Made by a program: the position numbers and the translations under genes. The notes under the pieces were generated by a model. The model did not search any database and was not told the DNA's origin. It saw only the letters and a program-made list of their open reading frames with translations. A stretch of DNA of 64,000 nt from Reinekea sp. G2M2-21 (GTDB lineage Bacteria; Pseudomonadota; Gammaproteobacteria; Pseudomonadales; Natronospirillaceae), in NCBI RefSeq assembly GCF_015687175.1, contig NZ_JADPQG010000004.1, positions 62,001-126,000 of the forward strand. The letters run 5' to 3'. How positions within the stretch are numbered: the stretch's first letter is position 1; the number at the start of each line of letters is the position of its first letter. Shown here one piece after another: positions 63,748 to 64,000 of this stretch.

Positions 63748-64000
63748 TTTACACGCTGACTTTAAACCCGGCGGTGGATCTGGAATTGCAGATCAGCGAT
63801 TTCGCCTTTAACAGCGTTGCGCGAGCTCAGGGCTCGCGCATGGATTGTGGTGGCAAAGGATTCAATGTGTCGCGCATGTTGCGTAACCTCGATGTCGACA
63901 GTACTGCTATGGGGTTTGTCGGCGGTCTGAATGGTCAACGCTTGACTCAAGCATTAGCGGCCATGGGTATTGCGACGCATTTTACTGAGATCGCTGGCGA
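63744..64000 (+). CDS. 1-phosphofructokinase-like PfkB kinase (partial, runs off the window)
   Basis: The first 85 residues: MIYTLTLNPAVDLELQI, then GGKGFNVSRMLRNL, characteristic of FruK/LacC-type PfkB kinases. It starts inside the previous stop (ATGA), so it is translationally coupled. It would phosphorylate a ketose phosphate from the PTS/dehydrogenase pathway to a bisphosphate. Confidence 0.88.
   Translation, partial: MIYTLTLNPAVDLELQISDFAFNSVARAQGSRMDCGGKGFNVSRMLRNLDVDSTAMGFVGGLNGQRLTQALAAMGIATHFTEIAG

Noticed and set aside
1-64000. tRNA or rRNA genes
   Set aside because: No T-loop (GGTTCGAATCC-like) with matching acceptor stem, and no rRNA-like sequence was noticed.

Overview
The window looks like the chromosome of a marine, chitin-degrading, facultatively respiring gammaproteobacterium. 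Evidence: two large secreted GH18 chitinases, a divergent maoP/hdfR pair as in Enterobacteria, NsrR and Fur operators, a PTS polyol locus and AhpCF/OxyR. Gene content fits an Oceanospirillales-like genus (Reinekea or Saccharospirillum type), but that placement is a guess. No tRNA, rRNA, CRISPR array or complete transposase gene was seen.

Layout. 1-894: end of a membrane-anchored metallo-beta-lactamase-fold hydrolase. 955-6247: two minus-strand chitinases, each with a hairpin terminator, below an AT-rich control region. 6791-7825: CobW-family GTPase. 8288-13924: nitric oxide block, with quinol NO reductase divergent from nsrR-nnrS-hemN and two NsrR operators between them. 14222-25335: a minus-strand accessory island with a large Rhs protein. 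Its tip is a RES-type (NAD+-attacking) toxin; behind it come an immunity gene related to MbcA/Xre antitoxins, a broken orphan toxin tip, a second immunity paralogue, a DUF1266 protein, a TPR membrane protein and a lipoprotein. 25841-28854: a two-gene operon of a small protein ending Gly-Gly (ubiquitin-like candidate) and a DUF4132 protein.

29342-39386: iron block. A Fur-boxed operon encodes imelysin, di-haem DUF1111, second imelysin and DUF1513 proteins. Next to it lie a perfect Fur box with a 38-residue membrane peptide, a dual-sensor GGDEF-EAL protein, two complementary bacterioferritin subunits and Bfd. 39442-47839: MarR with a paired small DMT exporter, a membrane LuxR regulator, a ferredoxin-type membrane protein, ChaC, RhlE helicase, a 2OG oxygenase, MaoP and HdfR. 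48464-51717: AhpF-AhpC divergent from OxyR. 51727-56150: small genes, an AAA ATPase, two GNAT acetyltransferases and a gene split by a 264-bp MITE. 56172-64000: a polyol PTS locus with DeoR repressor, IIA, IICB, an IIA-HPr-EI fusion, a long zinc dehydrogenase and the start of a 1-phosphofructokinase-like gene.

Most notable: (1) the Rhs-RES toxin with antitoxin-derived immunity genes and an orphan tip; (2) the Gly-Gly protein paired with DUF4132; (3) a MITE family whose insertion can be undone on paper to restore an intact 162-residue gene; (4) bacterioferritins that divide haem and ferroxidase ligands; (5) a Fur-controlled micro-protein.
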